DNA of 64,000 nt from Acidobacteriota bacterium. Lineage in GTDB: Bacteria; Acidobacteriota; Thermoanaerobaculia; Multivoradales; JBCCEF01. Of the stretch, positions 18,409 to 26,126 are shown one piece after another; position 1 is the first letter of the stretch; the number at the start of each line of letters is the position of its first letter. The notes beneath the pieces were generated by a model that was not told the DNA's origin, searched no databases, and was given only the letters and a program-made list of their open reading frames with translations. Both the position numbers and the translations under genes were made by a program. The DNA lies in the NCBI GenBank assembly GCA_039030395.1, contig JBCCEF010000007.1, positions 124,001 to 188,000 of the forward strand, read 5' to 3'.

Positions 18409-19869
18409 ATGCGGATCACCACCCGACGGAATCGAGTCCCTGCCCAGCTCGCCTGCCTTGCAGTCGTTACGGCCACCTGGATCACCTCTACCGCCTTCGC
18501 CGCCGAATGCGGAGCCTCGTCGACCTTCCGCCCCAACCCGCTCATCACCGATGAGGAGCGCTGCCGGCTGGAGGCATGGGCACTCGAAACCGGCTCCAGT
18601 GCGCTGCTGGTCTCAGTTGGTGGCGAAACCGTATTCGAGCTCGAGACGGAACGGTCCGAGACGCCCATTCACATCATGTCGGTGACCAAATCCGTGGCGT
18701 CCCTGGCGATCGGCCGACTCATCCAGGAAGGCAAGATCGACTCTCTGGATCTGCCGCTGAGCGAACTCTTTCCGGAGTGGCGGCAGGGTCGGAAGGCCGA
18801 AATCACCCTTCTCCACCTCCTCACCCACGCCACTGGGCTGCAGGACATTCCCAACGCCGGTGTCGAGATCGAACCGAGCGAAGACGTGGTGCAGCTGGCC
18901 CTCGCCGCGGAGCTGGCCGAGGCTCCCGGAGCCGCTTTTCGGTACAACAACAAGGCCTCCAACCTACTCACAGCGGTGGTCGAAGAGCGATCCGGCAGAA
19001 AACTCGACGACTACCTGCGGCAGACGGTCTTTGCCGATCTGGGCATCTCCGACGCCGAGTGGCTGCGCGACAGCGCCGACAATCCCTACGGCATGGCCGG
19101 TCTGTTTCTCGCCGCCCGCGACCTGGTGAAGATCGGTCAGCTCATGAACCAGCGCGGCACCTGGAACGGCGAGCAGCTCATCGACCGAGAGTTCGCCGAG
19201 CAGGCTCTTACCTCGCAGCGAAATGACTACGACCGCGTCGGGCTCCTCTGGTGGCTTCTTGCCGACTGGCCCTCCGGGTACCAGGCCAACGGTTGGCTCG
19301 GCCAATGGTTGATGGGACTTCCCGAGGCAGGCGCGGTGGTCGTCCGGCTGGTGGATCGGGCGGACGCGACCGGCGACGGCGGTGGTGAATTCCTGGACCT
19401 CATGCAGGAAGTTCTAACTGCCGGAGATGCGGCGGCGGCCTCCACAGCGAGCCCGGAGATAGCGGCCGAAGAAGTCGCGGCAGGGAAACCGCCCGAGTCC
19501 CAGCCGCCCTCCGTCACCCTGCCGCCGGAACTCGATCGCGTCCTGCGCGACTACGAGCAGGCCTGGCGGGAGGGCGACCCGGAAGGCCTCGCCGCCCTCT
19601 TCACCGCAGACGGCTATGTGCTGTCCCACGGCCGGCCGCCGGTGGTGGGCCGGGCCGCCATCACCGAGCGCTACAAGGGCAGCGGCGGATCGCTCTACCT
19701 GCGAGCCTTCCATTACCAGATGGAAGGCGATGTGGGCTTCATCCTAGGCGGCTACACCTACGAAGAAGGCGCGCCCGACCGCGGCAAGTTCACCCTCGCC
19801 CTCGCCCGCAACGCCGATGGACGCTGGCTGATCGTCTCGGACATGGACAACTCCAACCGCTCGAACTGA
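18409..19869 (+). CDS. Exported serine beta-lactamase-like hydrolase with C-terminal NTF2/DUF4440-like domain
   Basis: A 486-residue protein with an N-terminal signal peptide (cleavage near TAFAAECG). Residues ~45-330 are a class C beta-lactamase / penicillin-binding-like domain: the SxxK nucleophile is in HIMSVTKSVASLAIG, the YxN element is FRYNNKASNLL, and family helices include LLTHATGLQDIP and GMAGLFLAARDLVKIGQLM. After an Ala/Pro-rich linker (~335-365) comes an NTF2-like domain (LRDYEQAWREGDPEGLAALF...DGYVLSHGRPPVVGRAAI). This pairing suggests an esterase or peptidase with a small-molecule-binding partner domain rather than true antibiotic resistance. The start ATG has a TACCAT box 6 nt upstream. 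Confidence 0.85.
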   Translation: MRITTRRNRVPAQLACLAVVTATWITSTAFAAECGASSTFRPNPLITDEERCRLEAWALETGSSALLVSVGGETVFELETERSETPIHIMSVTKSVASLAIGRLIQEGKIDSLDLPLSELFPEWRQGRKAEITLLHLLTHATGLQDIPNAGVEIEPSEDVVQLALAAELAEAPGAAFRYNNKASNLLTAVVEERSGRKLDDYLRQTVFADLGISDAEWLRDSADNPYGMAGLFLAARDLVKIGQLMNQRGTWNGEQLIDREFAEQALTSQRNDYDRVGLLWWLLADWPSGYQANGWLGQWLMGLPEAGAVVVRLVDRADATGDGGGEFLDLMQEVLTAGDAAAASTASPEIAAEEVAAGKPPESQPPSVTLPPELDRVLRDYEQAWREGDPEGLAALFTADGYVLSHGRPPVVGRAAITERYKGSGGSLYLRAFHYQMEGDVGFILGGYTYEEGAPDRGKFTLALARNADGRWLIVSDMDNSNRSN

Positions 19870-19917
19870 GAGCTGAGGCGCGGGAGACATCCTGCTGGAT
19901 GCCGGTTTCGGGTTCTT

Positions 19918-20496
19918 TTAGATCGGAGGGTCGAGCCATTTGTCGACGGCCGGGGTCCGCGCCGTCTGCAACACGTCGATCAGGCCGGCCGGATCACTCG
20001 CCTGACACACAAGATCCCGGTGCGGCTGACGCAGGAAGCCCTGCTCCACCATCCGGTCGACATAGGCGAGAAGGGGACCGAAGTAGCCCTCCACGTCGTA
20101 GAGGGCTACCGCCTTGCCGTGGAAGCCGAGCTGCGCCCAGGTCCAAACCTCGAACAGCTCCTCGAGGGTGCCGATCCCGCCGGGCAACGCCACGAAAGCG
20201 TCTGAGAGTTCCGCCATCAAGGCCTTCCGCTCGTGCATGGTGCGGGTGCGATGGAGTTCCGTGAGCCCCGGGTGGCCGACTTCTTTTTCGAACAACGCCT
20301 CCGGAATCACTCCGATCACCTCGCCACCGCGGGCAAGCGCTGCATCCGCCAGTTCGCCCATCAACCCCACCCGACCACCACCGTAGACCACCCCGACCCC
20401 CCTCTCCGCCAGGGTGGTGCCGAGTTGCCGAGCGGCTTCGCGGTAGGCCGGCCGGGATCCGGAGTTGGAGCCGCAAAACACACAGATTCTTCGCAT
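19918..20496 (-). CDS. LOG family (TIGR00730-type) nucleotide phosphoribohydrolase
   Basis: A 192-residue Rossmann-like protein of the lysine-decarboxylase-like/LOG family. Visible motifs are ICVFCGSNSGSRPAY at the N-terminus, GVVYGGGRVGLMGELAD, and the active-site PGGxGTxxE in FVALPGGIGTLEELFEVWTWAQLG. Members release free base from cytokinin-type or other nucleoside monophosphates, so a nucleotide salvage or housekeeping role is expected. It is transcribed alone. A TAGAGT box lies 9 nt before its ATG, so the mRNA may be leaderless. Confidence 0.92.
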   Translation of the reverse strand: MRRICVFCGSNSGSRPAYREAARQLGTTLAERGVGVVYGGGRVGLMGELADAALARGGEVIGVIPEALFEKEVGHPGLTELHRTRTMHERKALMAELSDAFVALPGGIGTLEELFEVWTWAQLGFHGKAVALYDVEGYFGPLLAYVDRMVEQGFLRQPHRDLVCQASDPAGLIDVLQTARTPAVDKWLDPPI

Positions 20497-20533
20497 GGTT
20501 CGCGCACTCTATCGGCCATGTCACAGAGAGATC

Positions 20534-20573
20534 CATCCCCTGCCAGAGTTTCGCAGCCATGAGTTCGCTCCCC
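20534..20573 (+). repeat. Diverged 40-bp duplicate of the moaA start region (left copy)
   Basis: The 40 bases starting CATCCCCTGCCAGAGTTTCG match the moaA -10/start region at 21065-21104 at 34 of 40 positions, including the ATG and the first codons. The left copy has lost the -10 T (CAGAGT instead of TAGAGT), and its frame stops after nine codons. The two copies flank the antitoxin/PIN pair, as if a piece of DNA entered near the moaA start. Confidence 0.75.
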
Positions 20574-20615
20574 AGGAGAAGGCGATGACCGAAGGGGTGC
20601 GTGCCGCCGTCCGAT

Positions 20616-20798
20616 CCAGCCCACATCGGCCACCGTCGGAGGATCCTGATCCCCAACGCAAGTCTCCGCCAGGATGACTGCATTGATCGCCGCCCTATCG
20701 TCGGCGACCGCGTCAACGATGTTCCGACGAGCCCATGACCCGAACGGAGGGTCTTGGTCCATCGCGTAGATCAAGACGTTCGTGTCCAGGAGGATCAC
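20616..20798 (-). pseudogene. Truncated PIN-domain toxin (VapC-like)
   Basis: The GTG at 20798 (GTGA overlap with the antitoxin stop) opens a PIN domain: VILLDTNVLIYAMDQDPP with catalytic Asp5 and AINAVILAETCVG with Glu45. Similarity to PIN proteins ends near residue 61 (TVADVGW). The frame then runs through unrelated sequence to a stop at 20361. The C-terminal half with the third and fourth acidic residues is missing, so the ribonuclease is probably inactive. The lost part coincides with the left copy of the moaA-start duplicate. Confidence 0.75.
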
Positions 20799-21025
20799 GG
20801 CTCGCGAGTGAGTCCCTTCAACTCCTCCCAAGTCATGACCGGGCGCAATGGGTTCCGCTCCATGGCGCGCAGGCTCTCTTCCCGGCTGATCGCGCCTCGC
20901 GGCTCGGGCCGCTGCAAGCGCACCAACAGGTATTGCCCATCATCTTGCTTCTGTACGTCGTAAATATCACCGGGATTGGCGCCCGGCAGCACAACTCGAC
21001 GCTTGCTATCCGCCTTCGTCGTCAT
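20795..21025 (-). CDS. AbrB/MazE-like antitoxin
   Basis: A 76-residue protein, starting MTTKADSKRRVVLP. The segment up to PGDIYDVQKQDDGQYLLVRL has the swapped-hairpin AbrB pattern (a strand, a conserved Pro-Gly-Asp turn and a second strand). The C-terminal half (SREESLRAMERNPLRPVMTWEEL) would be the toxin-binding tail. ATG at 21025 is favoured because an inverted repeat GGAGG-GAT-CCTCC (21029-21042) provides a ribosome site that can fold on itself, a possible way to limit translation. It is operonic with the truncated PIN gene. With the toxin broken, the antitoxin may be an orphan. Confidence 0.72.
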   Translation of the reverse strand: MTTKADSKRRVVLPGANPGDIYDVQKQDDGQYLLVRLQRPEPRGAISREESLRAMERNPLRPVMTWEELKGLTREP

Positions 21026-21064
21026 GGTGGGAGGATCCCTCCTCGCATATTGAACGTCAACGAT

Positions 21065-21104
21065 CATCCCCTGCTAGAGTTTCGGAGCCATGGCCTCACT
21101 CCCC
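21065..21104 (+). repeat. moaA promoter/start region, right copy of the duplicate
   Basis: Right copy of the 40-bp pair (left at 20534-20573). It includes TAGAGT (21075-21080), a likely -10 box 9 nt before the moaA ATG, and the first codons of moaA. Confidence 0.75.
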
Positions 21105-22121
21105 CATCGCCAGCCGCAGGACCGCCTCGGTCGGCCGATTCGCGATCTGCGGATTTCGGTCACGGACCGGTGCAATTTCCGCTGCCGGTACTGCATGCCG
21201 AAGGAGGTGTTCGGAGCGGATTTTCCGTACCTGCCGCGAGCGGAGATCTTGGACTATGAGGAGGTGGCGCGGCTGGGGCGGATCTTTCGGCGGTTGGGGG
21301 TGCGGAAGACGCGGCTAACCGGCGGCGAGCCTCTCCTGCGGCGGGATCTGCCGCTGCTGATCGAGCAACTGGTGGCGATCGAGGGGTTGGAGGTCACCCT
21401 CACCACCAACGGAGCCCTGCTCGAAAGACTGGCGCCGGAGCTGGCTCGGGCGGGTCTAGCGCGGGTGACGGTGAGTCTGGACTCGCTGGACGATGCCCAG
21501 TTCCGGCGCATGAACGACGTCGACTTTCCGGTGGCGCGGGTGCTCGCCGGCATTGAGGCGGCAGCCGCCGCCGGTCTGACTCCGGTGAAGGTGAACGCGG
21601 TGATTCACCGCAAGGTGAACGACGACGCCGTCCTGCCGCTGGCGCGCCACTTTCACGGCAGCGGTCACATCCTGCGCTTCATCGAGTACATGGACGTCGG
21701 CACCACCAACGGTTGGCGGCTGGACGATGTGGTGCCCGGCCGGGAGATCTTGGACCGCCTGCGCGCCGAGTTCCCGATCGCCCCGGTAGAACCGGCCTAC
21801 CGGGGCGAGGTGGCCCAGCGCTGGAGCTATCGGGACGGCGGCGGCGAATTCGGGGTGATCACATCCGTCAGCCAGCCGTTCTGCGGCGACTGCACCCGGG
21901 CCCGCCTGTCGGCGGAAGGCAGCCTCTACACCTGCCTCTTCGCGAGCCGCGGCACGGACCTGCGGGGGATGGTGCGGGACGGCTCCGCAGACGAAGAGAT
22001 CGAAGCTTTCCTCCACGAGCTGTGGGGCCGGCGCGAGGATCGCTACTCCGAGCTGCGCACGGCGGAGACGCCGACCCTCGAAGCCCGCGAGCGGGTGGAG
22101 ATGTCCTACATCGGCGGCTGA
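21090..22121 (+). CDS. moaA: GTP 3',8-cyclase MoaA (molybdopterin synthesis)
   Basis: A 343-residue radical-SAM enzyme that rearranges GTP in the first step of molybdenum cofactor synthesis. The N-terminal [4Fe-4S] cluster ligands are C28, C32 and C35 (DRCNFRCRYCMPKE). The GGEPLLR motif, the LTTNGALL and VSLDSL segments, and the C-terminal second cluster CxxC...C (FCGDCTRARLSAEGSLYTCLF) are present. The last residues are YIGG, the expected GTP-handling GG end. The last 16 bp overlap the opposite Nudix gene. No other moa genes lie in the window. Confidence 0.96.
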   Translation: MASLPHRQPQDRLGRPIRDLRISVTDRCNFRCRYCMPKEVFGADFPYLPRAEILDYEEVARLGRIFRRLGVRKTRLTGGEPLLRRDLPLLIEQLVAIEGLEVTLTTNGALLERLAPELARAGLARVTVSLDSLDDAQFRRMNDVDFPVARVLAGIEAAAAAGLTPVKVNAVIHRKVNDDAVLPLARHFHGSGHILRFIEYMDVGTTNGWRLDDVVPGREILDRLRAEFPIAPVEPAYRGEVAQRWSYRDGGGEFGVITSVSQPFCGDCTRARLSAEGSLYTCLFASRGTDLRGMVRDGSADEEIEAFLHELWGRREDRYSELRTAETPTLEARERVEMSYIGG

Positions 22122-22750
22122 AGCCGGTCTAGGGCGCCCAGACGGCGGAACAGCTCGAAGAGGATGCGGTGGGTGAGGCCCCAGATGTGGTGGTCGCGGT
22201 AGCGGATGGAGGGAAAGTAGACTTCGCCGGGACCAAAGCTGACCTGGATCTCGCTCTGTGCCTCTTTCGCCAGCAGCTTTTCGATCGGCACCCAGAAGGC
22301 GGCCGCCACCTCCCGCGGATCGGGCACGGCCTCGGCGTCCGCCGGGGCCGTGGCCACAAAGGGAGCGATGATCAGCGGCGGCAACTTGCGGGTGTTGGGT
22401 CGCACCTCGTCCAGCGGGCCGATCACATCCACTTCCGAGACCAGCTCCAAACCCACCTCTTCGCGCGTTTCGCGCAGCGCCGTGGTCAGCAGATCCGGGT
22501 CTTGGCCCTCGCGGCGACCGCCGGGCAGGGCGATGTGGCCGGACCACGGGTCGTCACTGCGGTGGGTGCGTTCGATGAGGAGCAGTTCGAGGGCCGAGTT
22601 CCCTGCCGATGAAAGGCCCGGCCGCAGAATTGCCGCCACCGCCGCCTCCTTGGTGTCGCCGTCCCGTTCGTAGCGGCGGGGTTCGCGACCTTCCAACTCT
22701 CGGCGAAGATGGCCGAGGCAAGGATCGGAAGTAGCCGAGGCGAAGGTCAT
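22106..22750 (-). CDS. Nudix hydrolase, CoA pyrophosphatase type (NudL-like)
   Basis: A 214-residue Nudix protein. The stretch LLLIERTHRSDDPWSGHIALPGG and the Nudix box GGRREGQDPDLLTTALRETREEVGLE resemble the CoA-specific (UPF0035/NudL) subgroup, which hydrolyses CoA and derivatives to 3',5'-ADP and phosphopantetheine. It overlaps the upstream Fic gene by 4 bp, so the two are translationally coupled. The convergent moaA overlaps its last 16 bp. Confidence 0.85.
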   Translation of the reverse strand: MTFASATSDPCLGHLRRELEGREPRRYERDGDTKEAAVAAILRPGLSSAGNSALELLLIERTHRSDDPWSGHIALPGGRREGQDPDLLTTALRETREEVGLELVSEVDVIGPLDEVRPNTRKLPPLIIAPFVATAPADAEAVPDPREVAAAFWVPIEKLLAKEAQSEIQVSFGPGEVYFPSIRYRDHHIWGLTHRILFELFRRLGALDRLQPPM

Positions 22751-23901
22751 GACCCTACCCTGCGACGACTGGGCATGAGCTGGCGGAGAAGAACCGTATT
22801 GGCGGCATACTTCCGATCCTTCATCGCTAGGAGATCCATCTCAATCAAGACTTCGAGGTCTCTTTGTAGAGTACGCTCCGAGAGCCCGCCATAGTCTCTA
22901 GCGACCCGCGGGGAAGTCAATGCGATCTCGTCGAAGGTAAGCCACTCGCCGATTGGTGCTTCGAGAATGAGGTTCCGACGTCGTTTGAACACCGTCTTCC
23001 GGTACTTCTTGCCTGCAAACCGGTCATAGATAAAGCTGCGCCAAGCCGTTTCGAACTGACTTCGCTGGATCAACTCCAGAGTCAAGAGCAATCCGTCTCG
23101 AAAGCCCTGAACGGCATAAGCGATGAAACTGCTCAAGTCCCCTCGCTTTCCGGCAACTTCAAGTTGCCGGTAATACTCCGGCCGAGTCTGATTGTAGAAA
23201 TTCGACAAGATGTGCGACGCCAGGTCGGGATTTCCGGCCCGCAGGAGAAGGTAGAACTCCAGCAGACGCCCTGTCCGACCGTTTCCATCGCCGAATGGAT
23301 GGATCCACTCCAAGTAGACATGGGCGACGATCGCCTCGATCACCGCCTCCCGGAAGGACTGACGACCCGACGGGTAGCCGAACTCCTCACGAAGCCATTC
23401 GCAGAGCCTGCTGACCAGCTTCGGTACCTCTCGAGGGTCCGGGCACCGGTATCTTCCCACGACTCGAAAATCGTCTCGGAATCGGCCAGGAATCGCGTCG
23501 AGATGTTGTCCGAGGTCCTTGCCGATCAGGCGGTGAAACCGAAGGATCAGGTCGGGTGAGATGAGTGAATCTCGGTCGGCACTGGCCACTTCTTCCAACA
23601 ATGCGTTCATCGCATCGAGGACGTTCTTCACCTCGATCTGCTGGTACTCCTTGCTGGGGGCAAGGGCCTCTCCTTGAGCCACCCGCTCGATCTCTTCTTC
23701 CGTCAGGGTGTTGCCCTCGATCGCCGTAGTCGCCTGTGCTCCCTTAATCAGCGCCACTCCGAGCAGACTTCTGCGGTACTCCGGGCGCAAAGGCATCTCA
23801 GCGATCGCCGAGCTAATCGCGTCACATTGCCCCAACTGGTACTCAACATCAGCGCCGATTTCCCAATGTCGGCGAAAGCGAAGATGCGGATACTCATTCA
23901 T
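22747..23901 (-). CDS. Fic family protein (AMPylator-like) with inhibitory N-terminal motif
   Basis: A 384-residue class II Fic protein. The catalytic loop HPFGDGNGRTGR starts at H201 and matches HxFx(D/E)GNGRxxR, so AMP transfer is expected. An N-terminal inhibitory helix motif (S/T)xxxE(G/N) is seen as TTAIEGN, just before TLTEEEIERVAQGEAL. The C-terminal ~90 residues look like a winged helix (FDEIALTSPRVARDYGGLSERTLQRDLEVL), as in Fic proteins that regulate their own operon. GC at third positions is lower than in neighbours, which hints at horizontal transfer. It overlaps the Nudix gene by 4 bp. Confidence 0.88.
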   Translation of the reverse strand: MNEYPHLRFRRHWEIGADVEYQLGQCDAISSAIAEMPLRPEYRRSLLGVALIKGAQATTAIEGNTLTEEEIERVAQGEALAPSKEYQQIEVKNVLDAMNALLEEVASADRDSLISPDLILRFHRLIGKDLGQHLDAIPGRFRDDFRVVGRYRCPDPREVPKLVSRLCEWLREEFGYPSGRQSFREAVIEAIVAHVYLEWIHPFGDGNGRTGRLLEFYLLLRAGNPDLASHILSNFYNQTRPEYYRQLEVAGKRGDLSSFIAYAVQGFRDGLLLTLELIQRSQFETAWRSFIYDRFAGKKYRKTVFKRRRNLILEAPIGEWLTFDEIALTSPRVARDYGGLSERTLQRDLEVLIEMDLLAMKDRKYAANTVLLRQLMPSRRRVGS

Positions 23902-24141
23902 GATCTAGAAGACGAAGAAAGGCCGCGACAAGTTCGCGGACAGTATGTCGGACAAAAACATATCACTTTCTGTCGATCATTTTGTCGAGGATTCCGCGGC
24001 GCAATCTGAATTGGTGATCTTTGCTGGTTTTTGAGACAATTCCCGAGTCGTGTCCGGCCGGGTTGCACCCTACCGGCACCGAACGGAACCAACCGCCTTT
24101 CACCCCAAGTTCCCATTCCCGATTTTCGAGCGAGATATCCC
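23902..24141. other. Divergent promoter region of fic and the adenosine kinase gene
   Basis: A 240-bp AT-richer spacer without a gene. On the fic side (23925-23995) TGTC/GACA elements repeat at least five times (for example CGGACAGTATGTCGGACAAA and CTGTCGATCATTTTGTCGA), which could be binding sites for the Fic winged-helix domain or another regulator. No clear -35/-10 pair was found for the rightward kinase gene. Confidence 0.45.
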
Positions 24142-25134
24142 ATGCCCTCATCCCAGGCGTTGACCCCCTCGGACAAGAAGATCCTGGTCGCCGGCTCGAT
24201 CGCCTTTGACCAGATCATGACCTTTCCGGGCTTCTTCAAGGATCACATCCTGCCGGACAAGATCCACATGATCAATCTCTCCTTCCTGGTCAAGGAGTTC
24301 CGCAAGCAGCGCGGTGGCTGCGCCGGCAATATCGGCTACAGCCTGGCGCTGTTGGGCGAGACACCGACCTTGGTGGCCACCGCCGGCGGCGACTTCCAGG
24401 AGTACCGCGACTGGCTGGTGGAGCAGGGCGTGGATGTGAGCGCCGTCACCGTCCACGAGGACGAGGCGACGGCCTCGTGCTTCATCACCTCGGACCAGGC
24501 GGACAACCAGATCACCGGCTTCTTCATCGGCGCCATGGCGCGGGCGGCGGAGCTGTCGATGGAGGCCATCGCCGCCGAACGTGGCGGGGCAGATCTCTGC
24601 GTGGTGGCGCCGGACGACCCGGAGGCGATGGTGCGGCACTGCGTGGAGGCGCGCCGGGCGGGCATTCCGCTGGTCTTCGATCCCTCCTTCCAGGTGATCG
24701 CGATGGACGGCGAGACCCTGCGCAAGGCCGCCGAGGGCGCCCACGTGGTGATCTTGAATGACTACGAGTACGCCGTCTTCCAGGAAAAGACCGGCCTCGA
24801 TCCGAAGGGTCTCTCGCAACTGGCGGACTACTGGGTCGTGACCTACGGCGAAGAGGGCAGCGAGATCCTGGGATCCGACGGATCGAAGGTGAAGATTCCC
24901 GCCGCCAAGATCCACGAAATGGTGGATCCCACCGGTGCCGGCGACGCCTTCCGCTCCGGCTTCGTGGCGGGCATGATGCGCGGCGTGGACCATTCCGTGT
25001 GCGGCCGCATGGGAAGCGTCGCCGCCGCCTATGTCGTGGAGCAGTACGGCACCCAGAGCCACGGCTACACGGCGGAGGAGTTCTGGCAGCGCTACGAGGA
25101 GAACTTCGGCGGTCCACTGAACTCCGACGGCTGA
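24142..25134 (+). CDS. PfkB family carbohydrate kinase, probably adenosine kinase
   Basis: A 330-residue ribokinase-fold enzyme. ATG at 24142 is chosen because the protein from there (PSSQALTPSDKKILVAGSIA) has the usual N-terminus; in-frame codons further upstream lack a ribosome site. Motifs: KQRGGCAGNIGYSLALLG in the substrate lid, ADLCVVAPDDP, and the C-terminal PfkB signature VDPTGAGDAFRSGFVAG with catalytic Asp. The GGCAGNI element is typical of bacterial adenosine-kinase-like PfkB proteins. The direct coupling (TGATG) to an adenosine deaminase supports adenosine as substrate: the kinase salvages it to AMP and the deaminase diverts it to inosine. Confidence 0.85.
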   Translation: MPSSQALTPSDKKILVAGSIAFDQIMTFPGFFKDHILPDKIHMINLSFLVKEFRKQRGGCAGNIGYSLALLGETPTLVATAGGDFQEYRDWLVEQGVDVSAVTVHEDEATASCFITSDQADNQITGFFIGAMARAAELSMEAIAAERGGADLCVVAPDDPEAMVRHCVEARRAGIPLVFDPSFQVIAMDGETLRKAAEGAHVVILNDYEYAVFQEKTGLDPKGLSQLADYWVVTYGEEGSEILGSDGSKVKIPAAKIHEMVDPTGAGDAFRSGFVAGMMRGVDHSVCGRMGSVAAAYVVEQYGTQSHGYTAEEFWQRYEENFGGPLNSDG

Positions 25135-26126
25135 TGAGGAACGGTCGCCCGCTGGTCGAACTCCACCGCCACCTCGACGGCAATGTGCGGGTGGAGACGA
25201 TCTTCGATCTCGCCACCCGCCTTGGGCTCCCGTTGCCGGCGGACTCGGTGGAGGCTCTGCGACCGCACGTTCACCTGCAAGAGCCCCGCCCCAACCTGGT
25301 GGCCTTCCTCGCCCGCTTCGAGCTGCTGCGCGGCATCCTGGTGGACTACGACGCGGTACGCCGGGTGGTGCGCGAGAACCTGGAAGACGCCGCCGCCGAG
25401 GACATCGACTACATCGAGCTGCGCTTCAGTCCATACTTCATGGCGGAGCCCCACGGATTGGATCCACTGGGGGTGACCGAAGCGGCCTGCGATGCCCTGG
25501 AATCGGCCCACGGCGAGATTCCGGTGCGCGCCAAGCTGATCGGCATCATCTCCCGCAACTACGGGCAGGAGATCGGATTCGAGGAGCTGGAGGCGGCGAT
25601 CGCCTGCCGAGAGCGGGGCATCGTCGCCCTGGATCTGGCCGGCGACGAAGCGGGCTATCCCGGCGAGTTGTTCGTCGAGCATTTCCGCCGTGCCCGGGAG
25701 GCCGGACTGCGCACCATCGCCCACGCCGGCGAGGCCGCCGGGCCGGCGAGCGTGCGCCAAGCGGTGCTCGAACTCGAAGCCGAGCGCATCGGCCACGGGG
25801 TGCGCTCGATCGAAGACCCGGCCACCCTCGATCTCCTGGCCGAGCGTGAGATCCCGCTCGAGGTCTGCCCTACCAGCAACGTCCACACCAGCACCTACCC
25901 GAGCTATGCCGAACACCCCCTGCCCCAGCTCCTCGCCCACGGCTTGAAGGTCAACCTGTCGACCGACGATCCGGCGATCTCCGGCATCGACCTGGCGCAC
26001 GAATACCGCATTGCCCGGGAGGAGCTGGGCCTCTCCGAAGACGACCTCGACACCCTGCAGAACAATGCCCTGGAGGCGGCGTTTCTGACGGACGAAGAGC
26101 GGGCGGAATTGGTCGGACTAGTTTAG
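25134..26126 (+). CDS. add: Adenosine deaminase
   Basis: A 330-residue amidohydrolase that converts adenosine to inosine and ammonia with one Zn. Metal and catalytic motifs are complete: ELHRHLDG (HxH), GDEAGYPGELF, TIAHAGEAAGP (His and catalytic Glu), ERIGHGVRSIED (His), CPTSNVHTST and NLSTDDPAISGI (Asp pair). The start ATG shares one base with the kinase stop codon (TGATG), which signals tight coupling. The last 9 bp overlap the convergent phosphodiesterase gene. Confidence 0.95.
   Translation: MRNGRPLVELHRHLDGNVRVETIFDLATRLGLPLPADSVEALRPHVHLQEPRPNLVAFLARFELLRGILVDYDAVRRVVRENLEDAAAEDIDYIELRFSPYFMAEPHGLDPLGVTEAACDALESAHGEIPVRAKLIGIISRNYGQEIGFEELEAAIACRERGIVALDLAGDEAGYPGELFVEHFRRAREAGLRTIAHAGEAAGPASVRQAVLELEAERIGHGVRSIEDPATLDLLAEREIPLEVCPTSNVHTSTYPSYAEHPLPQLLAHGLKVNLSTDDPAISGIDLAHEYRIAREELGLSEDDLDTLQNNALEAAFLTDEERAELVGLV

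Noticed and set aside
18409-19869. Antibiotic-resistance class C beta-lactamase
   Set aside because: The SxxK fold is shared with many esterases and peptidases; the fused NTF2-like domain argues against a dedicated resistance enzyme.
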